From NCBI GenBank assembly GCA_004322215.1, contig SCSM01000017.1, forward strand, positions 1 through 58,517: a stretch of 58,517 bases of DNA, given 5' to 3'. Origin of the DNA: Bacteroidota bacterium. Its GTDB lineage: Bacteria > Bacteroidota > Ignavibacteria > Kapaibacteriales > UBA2268. A model generated the notes under the pieces. That model had not been told where the DNA came from, searched no databases, and saw only the letters and a program-made list of their open reading frames with translations. Below are positions 33,617 through 42,378 of this stretch, piece after piece. Numbering within the stretch: the first letter of the stretch is position 1; each line of letters starts with the position of its first letter. A program made the position numbers and the translations under genes.

Positions 33617-35983
33617 TCATTCTCCCGACAAAATTTTTGCTGCATCGCGGTTTTCCGGCTCCAAACTCAACACAGCCAGAGCCAATCTAAATGCTTTTTC
33701 ATAATTACCTTTACCGGCTTCATCTTTCGCCATTTCCAGCAATCTCTTCGTATCTCTGAAATCTTCAACAACGGGCTTTTCCGGCTTTTTAATTTCAACT
33801 TTATTAGTTTGTTTTTCACCCGGCTTTTGATAAACGACATGATATCCGACTGTGAATTGGTCTATAAAGCAATTATCCTCGAGATAGAATAAATATCTTG
33901 GTATCCACTCGCCGAACAAGCTGTGAATTTGTTGCCCGTTTTCACCGTGCAAATGCTTGTGCTGGTCCCATGTCCACGCTAAGCGTGCCGATTCCTGTGC
34001 AAGTAATCTAAAATAACCTCCGTTTGAAACTATTTCAATAAGATTCAAATTGAATCTTTCAGCCATCAGCTTGTACCACTCAGGTGTATAACCCCCGTAA
34101 TAATGATAAGGCAACTGGTGAAGTCCCGAACCAAGCGGTGCAGTAATGAATATCTTTCCACCGGGTTTTATAATTCTTGTCATCTCTTCGACCGCCTTTA
34201 TTGGCTCCGGCACATGCTCAAGCACTTCTGTGCAAAGAATGTAATCGAATGATTCACCAGGAACAGGGATTGAAGCTATATCCGATTCATAATCAATTTT
34301 ACCATATTCAGTTGTATTTCCAAGCATGACTCCATGATACTTCTTGAAATCATGTGCCTTATAATTGCAATGTGAAAAATTAGCTCTGTAAGGGCAAGTT
34401 CCTGCACCAATATCGAGTATGGAAGCACCTGCAGGAACTTCCTTCGCCTTCTCAATCACCCATCTGTCCCTGTCTCTTTGATTGAAATTGTGAATTTCAT
34501 CCAATGGAAGTTGTGCATCATTCTGCTTTAATACTTCAACAGCTTTTTGAGGTATATCAAATTTGAATTTCTCGTAATCAATGATTGGATGCGGCAATTC
34601 GGCACCCGATAATACAATATCTCTCAATTGTCTTTTCCATGCTTCGTGACTTGGCTTCTCGGATTCATGAACAGTGCTGTCCCAAAGAAGTTCATCAGCT
34701 GCTTGAAGAAGTTCTTGTATTGACAAATCTTTTATTTTCACTCCAACTGCATGTACACTTGACAAAAACGGCTCATGCTTCCATGATTCGCTTTTAGTCC
34801 TGATGTTACCGAAACCAAGTTTGGATAATGTCTTCTCAAATCTTTCAGGAAACCAATGGTCTATATGATAAGCCCACGAGTTAACCTGGTCACCAGCAAG
34901 ATGGCGTATGACACCGGTTTTTACATTCCATTTATTGTTAGACAAAAATGTCTTTGCACTTCCCTCAAAATCGGGTGTTTCTATATACAGTTCCCCACCT
35001 GTTTTCAGCCATTTGTGCCAGCGAATAAGCAGTGCCAATGCGCCTACACGGCTAAAATGCTCAAATACGTGATGTAGCCGTATTTCATCAACTGTATTAT
35101 CAGATAGATTCAGTTTTGTAATATCTGCAAAAACATCCGCTTTCACATTCATTATATCATGTTCGCTCGGGGGATAATCCACGTTGATATATCCGTTGAA
35201 ATGCTGTTCGCCACAGCCGAGATGAAGCCGCATCGGTTTTCCGTCCGACCATAATTTCTTTTCTTTTATTTCCCTGATAAAATCAAGCGAAATTTTTTCT
35301 TGAATTTTTGAATATTCATTTGCTTTTTCAAAATAATCCTGATGAATCAGAATTGTATTGATATATGTATCTGCATATACGATGTAACCTCTTTCTGTCA
35401 GAAAATCTATCAGGTGCTTATCCTTTTTCCTGTATTTAAAATCATTCCCGAAAGGCAGAGTTTCAATGCAGATTACTTTAGGAAAGCATCTGTCATAATT
35501 AATTGATTTCAATATTCCTAATTCTAATCCCTCTACGTCTAAATTTAAAAAATCTGGAAAAACAGAATTAGTATATTGATTTATTACGTTCATCAATGTA
35601 TCAACAGGAATTGGGATAACCTGTTCAATTACATATCCGTGATTTTTTACGAAATCATCTGCCTCATTTTTATCAAATGTGCTAATCGTATTTGCATTCA
35701 TTATATAGAATGGTAATTCACCTTTATTCCCTGCAACTCCTATGTTTAAATTAATATCTCTTTGCCTGTGATTCAAGAATTCCCTGAAGAGATTCGGATT
35801 CGGCTCAATATTTATTCCGCTTGCTCCGGCATCATAGAATATTGCCGTGTTGCTTAGATTGAAAGGATGGTGTGCACCAATATCAATATAAGTTGGTTGT
35901 TTTATTCCAAGATTATCAAAAATGAATTTTAGTATTATATCCTCTCCACATTGCGAAAATGATGTGTGAGCGTAATTATCCAT
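33617..35983 (-). CDS. Triple SAM methyltransferase (FkbM + two class I domains) with TPR tail
   Basis: 788 aa. Domain 1 (1-215) is FkbM-type: QCGEDIILKFIFDNLG, YIDIGAHHPF at 32-41, INIEPNPNLF, LNLDVEGLELGIL. Domain 2 (250-410) is a class I methyltransferase: LHLGCGEQHFNGYINVDYPP, then DEIRLHHVFEHF and GGELYIETPDFEG. Domain 3 (505-680) is Methyltransf_11-like: ASILDIGAGTCPYR, FDYILCTEVLEHVPEP, GGKIFITAPLGSG. Residues 740-788 look like a TPR pair (AGKGNYEKAFRLALAVLSLEPENRDA), the same kind of tail as the next gene. The stop is one nt before the start of the giant glycosyltransferase, so translation is coupled. Methylation of sugars in the same glycan, for capping or modification, is the likely role. 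No signal peptide. Confidence 0.9.
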   Translation of the reverse strand: MDNYAHTSFSQCGEDIILKFIFDNLGIKQPTYIDIGAHHPFNLSNTAIFYDAGASGINIEPNPNLFREFLNHRQRDINLNIGVAGNKGELPFYIMNANTISTFDKNEADDFVKNHGYVIEQVIPIPVDTLMNVINQYTNSVFPDFLNLDVEGLELGILKSINYDRCFPKVICIETLPFGNDFKYRKKDKHLIDFLTERGYIVYADTYINTILIHQDYFEKANEYSKIQEKISLDFIREIKEKKLWSDGKPMRLHLGCGEQHFNGYINVDYPPSEHDIMNVKADVFADITKLNLSDNTVDEIRLHHVFEHFSRVGALALLIRWHKWLKTGGELYIETPDFEGSAKTFLSNNKWNVKTGVIRHLAGDQVNSWAYHIDHWFPERFEKTLSKLGFGNIRTKSESWKHEPFLSSVHAVGVKIKDLSIQELLQAADELLWDSTVHESEKPSHEAWKRQLRDIVLSGAELPHPIIDYEKFKFDIPQKAVEVLKQNDAQLPLDEIHNFNQRDRDRWVIEKAKEVPAGASILDIGAGTCPYRANFSHCNYKAHDFKKYHGVMLGNTTEYGKIDYESDIASIPVPGESFDYILCTEVLEHVPEPIKAVEEMTRIIKPGGKIFITAPLGSGLHQLPYHYYGGYTPEWYKLMAERFNLNLIEIVSNGGYFRLLAQESARLAWTWDQHKHLHGENGQQIHSLFGEWIPRYLFYLEDNCFIDQFTVGYHVVYQKPGEKQTNKVEIKKPEKPVVEDFRDTKRLLEMAKDEAGKGNYEKAFRLALAVLSLEPENRDAAKILSGE

Positions 35984-36155
35984 CCGCTTACCCCGGCTAT
36001 TTAATAAAATTTCCCATAAAATTTATAATTCTTTGCAAATTATAACAAATACTATGCCTTAATTTAATAATCCTTCCCCAAAAATTTAACACTTTTTGAA
36101 TTAATATTATTAATTTACTTTCGTCATTAGCTAACAATTTTATAAATGGTGAGTT

Positions 36156-36500
36156 ATGATTTCGATTGAAACGTTTCCTAATCCGAAACCCGATAGAAAA
36201 TATGTGATTACTCATGTCAATCCTGAGTTTACATCTGTCTGTCCGAAGACAGGTCTGCCTGATTTTGGCATCATTACGGTCAAATATATACCCGATAAAG
36301 TCTGCCTTGAACTGAAAGCATTGAAGTATTATTACTTGAGTTACAGAGATAAAGGCATTTTTTACGAAGCAGTTACCAATCAGATTTTGGATGACCTCGT
36401 TGCCGCATGCGAACCTCTCGAAATGGAAATCACAAGCGAATGGACAACACGCGGCGGTATGAATTCAGTTATAGTAGCAGAATATCATAAGGGTGAATGA
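36156..36500 (+). CDS. queF: NADPH-dependent 7-cyano-7-deazaguanine reductase (QueF)
   Basis: 114 aa, the short single-domain (YkvM-like) form. It reduces the nitrile of preQ0 to the amine preQ1 in queuosine biosynthesis. Catalytic Cys29 and Asp36 lie in TSVCPKTGLPDFG. The QueF NADPH motif appears as ELKALKYYYLSYRDKGIFYE at about 64-83, followed by ACEPLEMEI and TRGGMNS. It is divergently transcribed from the methyltransferase gene and 217 nt upstream of queD on the same strand. I see no preQ1 riboswitch in the 170-nt leader. Confidence 0.95.
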   Translation: MISIETFPNPKPDRKYVITHVNPEFTSVCPKTGLPDFGIITVKYIPDKVCLELKALKYYYLSYRDKGIFYEAVTNQILDDLVAACEPLEMEITSEWTTRGGMNSVIVAEYHKGE

Positions 36501-36717
36501 TAAACTTTAATAGTTATTAATTTTCAATTTTTAATTTAAAATAAATATCAAATTTCTATTTTTTAATGATTAAAATGAAATCTTAAAAAATATGTTTAAG
36601 AGGAAAGTCAATTATTATGGAAAAACATTTTATTGTCGTTTAAAAATTAAATATTTTAAATTGAAAATTCATTTTAAATTATAAATTAAAAATTTAAAAT
36701 TCTTGATAAAGAGAGTT

Positions 36718-37140
36718 ATGTTTTCAAAAATCGCTAAAGAGTTTAAATGGGAAATGAGCCACCGCCTTCCTTTTCATAAAGGTGAATGCAAAAACATACA
36801 TGGTCATTCCTACAAATTAAGAATAGAATTAAGCGGCAAAGTTGACGATAACGGAATGTTAATCGATTATTATAACATTGAAAAAATCGTTATGCCGCTT
36901 GTCAGAAAGCTCGACCACGCATTCATCTGCAATGAGGCGGATACTCTAATGCTCGAATTTCTCACAAAACACAATTTCAAACATTACGTCATAAAAGAAA
37001 ACACAACTGCAGAAAACCTCGCAGACTTTTTCATCAGCAAATTATCACCTCAATTCAAAAACTATTCCAATATTAATCATATCATTATCAGGGTTTACGA
37101 AACCGAAGATGCCTACGCCGAATCCGAATCAAAATTGTGA
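36718..37140 (+). CDS. queD: 6-carboxy-5,6,7,8-tetrahydropterin synthase (QueD)
   Basis: 140 aa from ATG 36718, preceded by AAAGAGAG; a TTG at 36703 would add five residues. It converts dihydroneopterin triphosphate to CPH4, the second step of the deazaguanine (queuosine) pathway. Zinc ligands: His15 (MSHRLPFH) and His28/His30 (NIHGHSY), with catalytic Cys24 (GECKN). LDHAFICNE and ENTTAENLA follow, and the end reads IRVYETEDAYAESESKL. With queF just upstream this is a small queuosine locus; queC and queE are not in the window. A second, degenerate copy of the last 18 codons lies at 37258-37314. Confidence 0.95.
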   Translation: MFSKIAKEFKWEMSHRLPFHKGECKNIHGHSYKLRIELSGKVDDNGMLIDYYNIEKIVMPLVRKLDHAFICNEADTLMLEFLTKHNFKHYVIKENTTAENLADFFISKLSPQFKNYSNINHIIIRVYETEDAYAESESKL

Positions 37141-37151
37141 TTATCAAAAAA

Positions 37152-37182
37152 TGTCATGCTGAACTTGGTTCAGCATCCATAG
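37152..37182. repeat. REP-like repeat, CTGAACTTGGTTCAG type
   Basis: Starts TGTC, contains a perfect 9-3-9 palindrome (arms ATGCTGAAC and GTTCAGCAT, loop TTG) and ends CCATAG. Its outer bases are the same as in the 12361 and 47841 repeats, whose inner stem is different. Confidence 0.7.
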
Positions 37183-37257
37183 CATAAAAGCCAAAAATAA
37201 ATAGGATGTTGCTGCCCCATTTTTCAAAGGTGGATAAAGGGGGTTTTTATTTGCCCT

Positions 37258-37314
37258 AAAATCCGCGTTTATGAAACCGAAGACGCATACGTCGAAGCGG
37301 AATCACAATTGTGA
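37258..37314 (+). pseudogene. Orphan copy of the queD 3' end
   Basis: Reads KIRVYETEDAYVEAESQL and stop, matching 15 of the last 18 residues of QueD (IRVYETEDAYAESESKL), with silent changes as well, for example CGC for AGG and GAC for GAT. Nothing upstream continues the queD frame; a REP-like repeat and a GGTGGATAAAGGGGG segment separate it from the intact gene. It is a fragment of a diverged second queD copy, left by recombination or replacement. Confidence 0.75.
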
Positions 37315-37388
37315 AATACAATCAATTGTTTTTTAAAAATAAATTATGTAATTTTAGTACATTATTCTTTAATTTTAAATGATTTGTA

Positions 37389-39311
37389 ATGAGAATAACA
37401 TCAGTTGACATACCAAAATCACCAGATAATAATGATGGACTTGAACATATTAAAATGGACAGGTTAGGACCTATTGTTTTATTAGCAGGAAAAAATGGCT
37501 CTGGTAAAACAAGAATATTAAATAAAATATTTTCTACATTAAAAGCAAAGCCAAATAAAAATTTAGTTAATAATTCAAAATTGCAAATGCAGAATATTCA
37601 AAAGAATATAAGTCAATTTAGTTCTAATAATGAAAATTTAAAAAGTAAATTATTAAATCAAACAAATCAAACACAAATTGATAATTTAAATAGAGCAATA
37701 AATGATAATCAATTAAGAATTGAAAATTCAAATAAACAAATATTAGATCATGAAAAAGTGATTTATTACAAAACAATAATTTCATCTGAAATTTCGGATC
37801 ATTATACATCAGTTCATTTTGTACCAAAAAATTTGACGTTAACTGATTGCAATCAATTAAATAAACATGAACTACTTAGATCTGCTAGCAATTATGATAA
37901 GATAGGAATTGAAAATATACATACAGGAACATCGGCAAAAATCCAAATTATTCAGAATAGTTGGCATGAAGCTACTCATCAATTTTCAAGTATATCTGAA
38001 ATTGATAAGAAGAATGCAATTGAAAATTATGAGAAACTAAAATACTTAATAAAAATTTTTTTAAATACTGAAATAGATAGAGATAAAAATGGTGAACCAA
38101 CATTATTTGGATTACCAATGAGCAGAGCAAATTTGTCCGAAGGACAAATTGTTCTAATTCAATTTTGCCTTTTAATATACAGTCAGGAAACTGCTCTAAA
38201 GGATCTTATACTTGTTATGGATGAACCTGAAAATCATTTACATCCATCTGTAATAATTGAATTGTTAAATAGAATACAAAAATTTGTCTCAAACGGTCAA
38301 ATATGGATTGCAACACATTCAATACCTTTACTTGCACATTTTGACCCCTCATTAATCTGGTATGTTGAAAATAATAAAATTAGTTATGCAGGGAAAATTC
38401 CCGAAAAAGTATTATCAAGCTTATTAGGAGATGAAAATGAAATAGCAAAATTACAAGATTTTATAAGCTTACCTGCCCAATATGCTACAAGTAATTATGC
38501 ATTTGAATGTTTGTTTGAACCAAAAACAATAATGACTGGAAGTAATGACATTCAATCATATCAAATAAGAGAGGAGTTAATTAAACTAACTAAAGAAGGT
38601 AAGCTAAGAGTATTAGATTATGGTGCAGGTAAGGGAAGATTATTATCAAATATATTTGACTTAGAACCAACCGAAAAAGATAAATTAATTGAAAACTTAG
38701 ACTATATAGCATACGACAAATTTGATAAAGATAAGGAACAATGTGAGAATTCTATAAGCAAAGCATATAGTATTTGTGAAAAAAGGTATTATAACAATAT
38801 GCAAAATCTATTATCAGATTATGATAAAAATAGTTTTAATGTTGTGATAATGTGTGATGTTTTTCATGAAATAGATCCAAAAGACTGGTTCAATTTATTT
38901 AAAGAAGATGGTACTATTACATCACTTTTAGCCGATGATGGATTATTATTACTTGTTGAAGATTATCAAATGCCAATTGGAGAAAAAGCATATCAAAATG
39001 GATTTATTGTTTTAGATAGACCACAATTGAAAGAACTTTTTAAAATCACAGAAAAGGATAAGGATTTTATTACTCATGATAAATATGGTGATGGAAGATT
39101 GAAATCACATCTGATACCAAAAAATTATTTAATTAGAATTGATTCTGATTCTCGAAGTGAATCATTAAAGTCGTTATGTAAATATTCAAAAGAAAATGTT
39201 AAAGAAATCAGGAATAAAGGAACAGATTATAAAATTGGTAAAATACATGGTTTTTGGATTCAACAATTAGTTAATTCTGAATTAAGTCTTGAAGAATTAA
39301 CTGTGAAATAA
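37389..39311 (+). CDS. ABC/SMC-type ATPase fused to a SAM methyltransferase domain
   Basis: 640 aa. The N-terminal half is an ABC/AAA_21-class ATPase with every motif present: Walker A GKNGSGKT at 34-41, a coiled-coil-like insertion at 60-125, signature NLSEGQI at 248-254, Walker B LVMDEPENHLHPS at 275-287, and H-loop IATHSIPLL at 307-315. From about 395 a class I methyltransferase begins: LRVLDYGAGKGRLL at 406-419, DYIAYDKFDKDKE, NVVIMCDVFHEIDP at 484-497, DDGLLLLVEDYQMP at 516-529. I know of no named family with this order. ATPases of this class (OLD, Septu PtuA, RloC-like) often serve phage defence. The gene is much more AT-rich than queD before it and DUF2723 after it, suggesting transfer. 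No partner gene is adjacent. Function is inference; the domain calls are direct. Confidence 0.8.
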   Translation: MRITSVDIPKSPDNNDGLEHIKMDRLGPIVLLAGKNGSGKTRILNKIFSTLKAKPNKNLVNNSKLQMQNIQKNISQFSSNNENLKSKLLNQTNQTQIDNLNRAINDNQLRIENSNKQILDHEKVIYYKTIISSEISDHYTSVHFVPKNLTLTDCNQLNKHELLRSASNYDKIGIENIHTGTSAKIQIIQNSWHEATHQFSSISEIDKKNAIENYEKLKYLIKIFLNTEIDRDKNGEPTLFGLPMSRANLSEGQIVLIQFCLLIYSQETALKDLILVMDEPENHLHPSVIIELLNRIQKFVSNGQIWIATHSIPLLAHFDPSLIWYVENNKISYAGKIPEKVLSSLLGDENEIAKLQDFISLPAQYATSNYAFECLFEPKTIMTGSNDIQSYQIREELIKLTKEGKLRVLDYGAGKGRLLSNIFDLEPTEKDKLIENLDYIAYDKFDKDKEQCENSISKAYSICEKRYYNNMQNLLSDYDKNSFNVVIMCDVFHEIDPKDWFNLFKEDGTITSLLADDGLLLLVEDYQMPIGEKAYQNGFIVLDRPQLKELFKITEKDKDFITHDKYGDGRLKSHLIPKNYLIRIDSDSRSESLKSLCKYSKENVKEIRNKGTDYKIGKIHGFWIQQLVNSELSLEELTVK

Positions 39312-39351
39312 TTTTACATTCATTATTTTTTTTTGAATTGATATTCCAATT

Positions 39352-41268
39352 ATGAAATTATTTAATAAAAACATTTTTTCGGTATTCGTTTTTGTTTTTT
39401 CATTTATTATATATATTCTGACAGCCGCTCCCGGGCTGATGTTCACGGACAGTGGTGAGCTTGCTTCAGTTTGCACAACTCTTGGAATCGCACATCCTAC
39501 AGGCTATCCCTTGTTCTCGATTCTGGGTTATTTCTGGACAAAAATACCTTTACCTTTATCGAATATTCAGTCACTAAATATTTTTGCCGGCTTCCTGACT
39601 GCACTTTCAGCGCTCGTGTTTTTCCATATCTCTTTTTTAGTTTTGAATTATCTTTCTAACAAAAATAAAATAAAACAGCAGCCATCTGACATAAAGAGAA
39701 AAGGCAAATCATCAAAATTTTTAATATTCTGGTCAAAACAAATTGATGAATCTGCAATCATACTGATTTCTACGGCTCTGGCTCTTGCTTATGCATTAGC
39801 ACGCACAATATGGTCTCAGGCAACATCAATCGAGGTGTATTCTCTTCAGCTTCTGCTGATGAACTTGATTATCTTATTTTTATTAAAGCCAGTATTGGAA
39901 GGAAATCAAAAGTATTTTCTTCTTTCTGCTTTTTTACTCGGCTTGGGATTTGCAAATCATCTCACAACAGTATTAATGCTTCCGGCAATTCTGTATTTAT
40001 TTTTCAAAAGACCTGATGAAAAATTCGATTTCAGTTCCGAACGCTGGAAAGAATTTGCAATCTTGCTTATTCCATTATTCATCGGATTAAGCTTCTATAT
40101 ATATCTCCCTCTGAGAGCTGCCACAATGCCTGAATTCAACTGGGGAGGTGTTTCCCGCGGCTGGGACAAATTCATTTATCATGTGTCTGGTAAGCAATAC
40201 CAGGTTTGGATGTTTGCCGATATGGGACTGTGGAAAACAAACATTGTCCGTTTTGCAGAGGAAGTTCCATTCCAACTTGGATTTGTCGGAATCCTGTTTA
40301 TGCTCTACGGCTTCTACATTTTACTCAAAATCTCGAAAGAACTTTTCTGGTTCTTCATTTTCCTGATTTTCTTCTGTCTTGTTTATACATTAAATTACCA
40401 GATTCATGACATTGACACATACTTTTCAACTGCATTCTTTTCGTTACTTATTGTTACGGGAGTCGGCTTACTCGCTCTGGCAAAGCGTTCATTCCGGCTC
40501 ATACCTGCATTCTTTGTTTTACCTTTAATTGCGCTTGCGTTTAATTACACCACAAACAATGAATCAGACGATGTAATAGTTCCCGAATACATGAAAATTC
40601 TCACAAATAACCTGGAGCCGAATGCTCTCATTATTTCATCACAATGGGATTATTTCTGTTCTGCATTCTGGTATATGCAAAAAGTTGATGGCTACCGCAA
40701 TGATGTTGTGCTTGTTGAAAAGGAGTTAATGCGTCGCACATGGTATCCAAAGCAATTTGCTTTGTGGTATCCGGAGATAGCAAAAAAATCTCAAATTGAG
40801 ATGAAACTTTACCAGGAAGACCTCGAACTGTTCGAGTCGGACCAGGATTACAACCGCGAAAGAATTCAGCAGAGATTTGTTAATATGTTCAACAGCTTCA
40901 TTGACCAAAACTATGGCAAAAGACCAATTTATCTAACAATTGACATAATCACGACCGACCCCGATATAGGAAAAGGATATGAGAAAGTACCACAGGGATT
41001 CGCTTTCCGTCTTGTCAAAGGAGACAGCATATATCCTGCAACATTCAATCCCGCAAAGCTGACAAGATTCCTGAAATCACTGAACAAAAACGAAGGTCAT
41101 CTCGTTGATGGAATCCGCAACACAGCCGCAATCAACATAGCTAACATAGGCAGGTATGCTCTCTACACAAACCGTCCTGAAGAAGCAGAAAAGGCATTCC
41201 GGCTCGCATTATCCATCGAACCGACTAATGAAGTCGCATTGGATGGCATGAGGAGATTAGGGAGATGA
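39352..41268 (+). CDS. DUF2723 multi-pass membrane protein (mannosyltransferase-like)
   Basis: 638 aa. The N-terminal part is typical DUF2723: IIYILTAAPGLMFTDSGELASVCTTLGIAHPTGYPLFSILGYFW at about 19-62, with the Asp/Glu pair in FTDSGEL that matches the catalytic-site acidic residues of GT-C enzymes. About ten transmembrane helices follow up to residue 400, then a soluble region (VPEYMKILTNNLEPNALIIS) and a TPR-like end (EEAEKAFRLALSIEPTNEVAL). The family is related to polyprenol-phosphate-dependent protein O-mannosyltransferases and is common in Bacteroidota. It probably transfers a sugar from a lipid carrier on the outer face of the inner membrane. It may act with the glycan locus at 25-36 kb, but they are not adjacent. 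Confidence 0.88.
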   Translation: MKLFNKNIFSVFVFVFSFIIYILTAAPGLMFTDSGELASVCTTLGIAHPTGYPLFSILGYFWTKIPLPLSNIQSLNIFAGFLTALSALVFFHISFLVLNYLSNKNKIKQQPSDIKRKGKSSKFLIFWSKQIDESAIILISTALALAYALARTIWSQATSIEVYSLQLLLMNLIILFLLKPVLEGNQKYFLLSAFLLGLGFANHLTTVLMLPAILYLFFKRPDEKFDFSSERWKEFAILLIPLFIGLSFYIYLPLRAATMPEFNWGGVSRGWDKFIYHVSGKQYQVWMFADMGLWKTNIVRFAEEVPFQLGFVGILFMLYGFYILLKISKELFWFFIFLIFFCLVYTLNYQIHDIDTYFSTAFFSLLIVTGVGLLALAKRSFRLIPAFFVLPLIALAFNYTTNNESDDVIVPEYMKILTNNLEPNALIISSQWDYFCSAFWYMQKVDGYRNDVVLVEKELMRRTWYPKQFALWYPEIAKKSQIEMKLYQEDLELFESDQDYNRERIQQRFVNMFNSFIDQNYGKRPIYLTIDIITTDPDIGKGYEKVPQGFAFRLVKGDSIYPATFNPAKLTRFLKSLNKNEGHLVDGIRNTAAINIANIGRYALYTNRPEEAEKAFRLALSIEPTNEVALDGMRRLGR

Positions 41269-41300
41269 AATTTATCTTAATATTTTAAATATATATTTTT

Positions 41301-41551
41301 ATGAAAAAAAATTACAAAGGAAAAAACATAAAGAAAGCAAAGCCAATTACTGATAGATCCTTTGATGATGAGCTTTTACCGGAATATGAAATTGATTATA
41401 CAAAGGTAAAACGGAATCCATTCTATAAAAAAACAGAACTTTGATTGAACTTGACGAGGATGTTGCAAAAATTTTTCAGTCTTCCGAACAAGTAAATTTT
41501 ATTTTGAAAGCAATTATAAAATCAATTCCAAAGAAAATTGTGGCTATGTGA
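41301..41551 (+). pseudogene. Frameshifted antitoxin-like gene
   Basis: An ATG at 41301 opens 47 codons ending NPFYKKTEL before TGA at 41442. If one base is added to the A7 tract at 41427-41433, the frame continues as NRTLIELDEDVAKIFQSSEQVNFILKAIIKSIPKK to TGA at 41549. The joined protein (PEYEIDYTKVKRNPFYKK, IELDEDVAKIF, SEQVNFIL) matches small antitoxin-type proteins with a ribbon-helix-helix-like C-terminus that usually pair with BrnT- or DUF4258-like toxins. Either the gene is inactivated by slippage in the A-tract, or slippage is used for expression, or the base call is wrong. No partner toxin is next to it; the next gene is another antitoxin type. Confidence 0.6.
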
Positions 41552-41583
41552 TATTTTTTTCACAAATAATTAAATAAATCAAG

Positions 41584-41814
41584 ATGATAAATTATAAAGA
41601 CAATATTATTTCAGATTATAAAATAATGCTTGGTAAACCTGTCATAAAAGGAACAAGGATTACTGTTGAATTAATTTTAAAGAAGCTCTCAGAAGGAATA
41701 ACAATTCCTCAATTAATTGAAATGTATCCACATCTGAATTCTGAACAGATACATGCAGCTCTCGAATATGCTTCAAACGTTGTTGGAAACGAAGAAGTAT
41801 TGGAATTGGCTTGA
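41584..41814 (+). CDS. DUF433 antitoxin-like protein
   Basis: 76 aa. DUF433 pattern: IISDYKIMLGKPVIKGTRITVELILKKLSEGITIPQLIEMYPHL with the conserved GKPVIKGTRITV at about 17-28 and the winged-helix segment SEQIHAALEYA. DUF433 proteins are antitoxins (VapB45-like) normally followed by a DUF5615 PIN-like toxin. No such toxin follows; the next gene is 3 nt away on the opposite strand and belongs to a different TA pair. It is therefore an orphan antitoxin, the remains of a module, or a stand-alone regulator. Confidence 0.85.
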   Translation: MINYKDNIISDYKIMLGKPVIKGTRITVELILKKLSEGITIPQLIEMYPHLNSEQIHAALEYASNVVGNEEVLELA

Positions 41815-41817
41815 TTT

Positions 41818-42084
41818 TTATTTCTTCAAAATTTTATTATATTCTGAATGGGAGCCAATCCAGAACCATACTATTACATCATCTGTCATTACGCCCAATG
41901 CCCGCCAGCCGATACTGACACGAACTGAATAAATAGGTTTAGTTGGATGTACAGGTTTGAAATCAAGCGATGGATGATATGGATTTTGCTTCCAGATTTT
42001 ATAACTTTTCCTTGCACTTCTTTTAACTCTTTCGGGAAGTTTCGAAAAGCATTTGACGAAATCATCGTTCAGTTCTGAAATCAA
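41818..42084 (-). CDS. ParE/RelE-type toxin
   Basis: 88 aa. Pattern of the RelE/ParE toxin superfamily: CFSKLPERVKRSARKSYKIWKQNPYHPSLDFKPV, then YSVRVSIGWRALGVM, VIVWFWIGSHSEYNKIL. The Arg in YSVRVSIGWRALG and the final GSHSEYNKIL are typical of the toxins that cut mRNA or poison gyrase; which one cannot be told. It begins with TTG overlapping the TGA of the antitoxin gene (TTGA), so translation is coupled. The antitoxin comes first, in the usual order for many pairs. Confidence 0.82.
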   Translation of the reverse strand: MISELNDDFVKCFSKLPERVKRSARKSYKIWKQNPYHPSLDFKPVHPTKPIYSVRVSIGWRALGVMTDDVIVWFWIGSHSEYNKILKK

Positions 42085-42299
42085 AGTTCGTCAAATCCCT
42101 TTCTAACTGTTTTCCCATTTTCATAATCTTTTATTGCTTTTTCTGCAATTAATTCAAGTTGAGAAATGGAATTTTTCAATGTGGTATCCCACTGAAGTTC
42201 TGAATCAAGGTCTTCACTCCAATACACAGCAATCTCATCCTGTACCTCAGGAGGAAGGGAGGATACCTTTTCAAATATTGTACTTATAGATTGAGTCAT
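42081..42299 (-). CDS. Antitoxin of the ParE/RelE pair
   Basis: 72 aa from ATG 42299; a longer frame from 42389 overlaps the end of the neighbouring gene and is not needed. Sequence MTQSISTIFEKVSSLPPEVQDEIAVYWSEDLDSELQWDTTLKN resembles small antitoxins in which SLPPEVQDEIA forms a short helix and EDLDSELQWD an acidic toxin-wrapping stretch. Four-base overlap with the downstream toxin gene supports the pairing. An autoregulatory operator would lie in 42300-42378; I see none with certainty. Confidence 0.75.
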   Translation of the reverse strand: MTQSISTIFEKVSSLPPEVQDEIAVYWSEDLDSELQWDTTLKNSISQLELIAEKAIKDYENGKTVRKGFDEL

Positions 42300-42378
42300 A
42301 ATTAATCCGTTAAATTTAATTTTGTAAATAAACGAAAAATCATTTTGAATGTTGTATAAATGTTCTGATTTTATCTTA

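Noticed and set aside
35984-36155. preQ1 riboswitch before queF
   Set aside because: No match to the preQ1 aptamer hairpin and A-rich tail could be seen; leader is plain AT-rich DNA.
36504-36717. AT-rich repeats (TTTTAAATTGAAAATT-like) as a regulatory site
   Set aside because: The same loose words occur in many gaps (17.6, 47.0 and 55.7 kb) and look like general intergenic composition.
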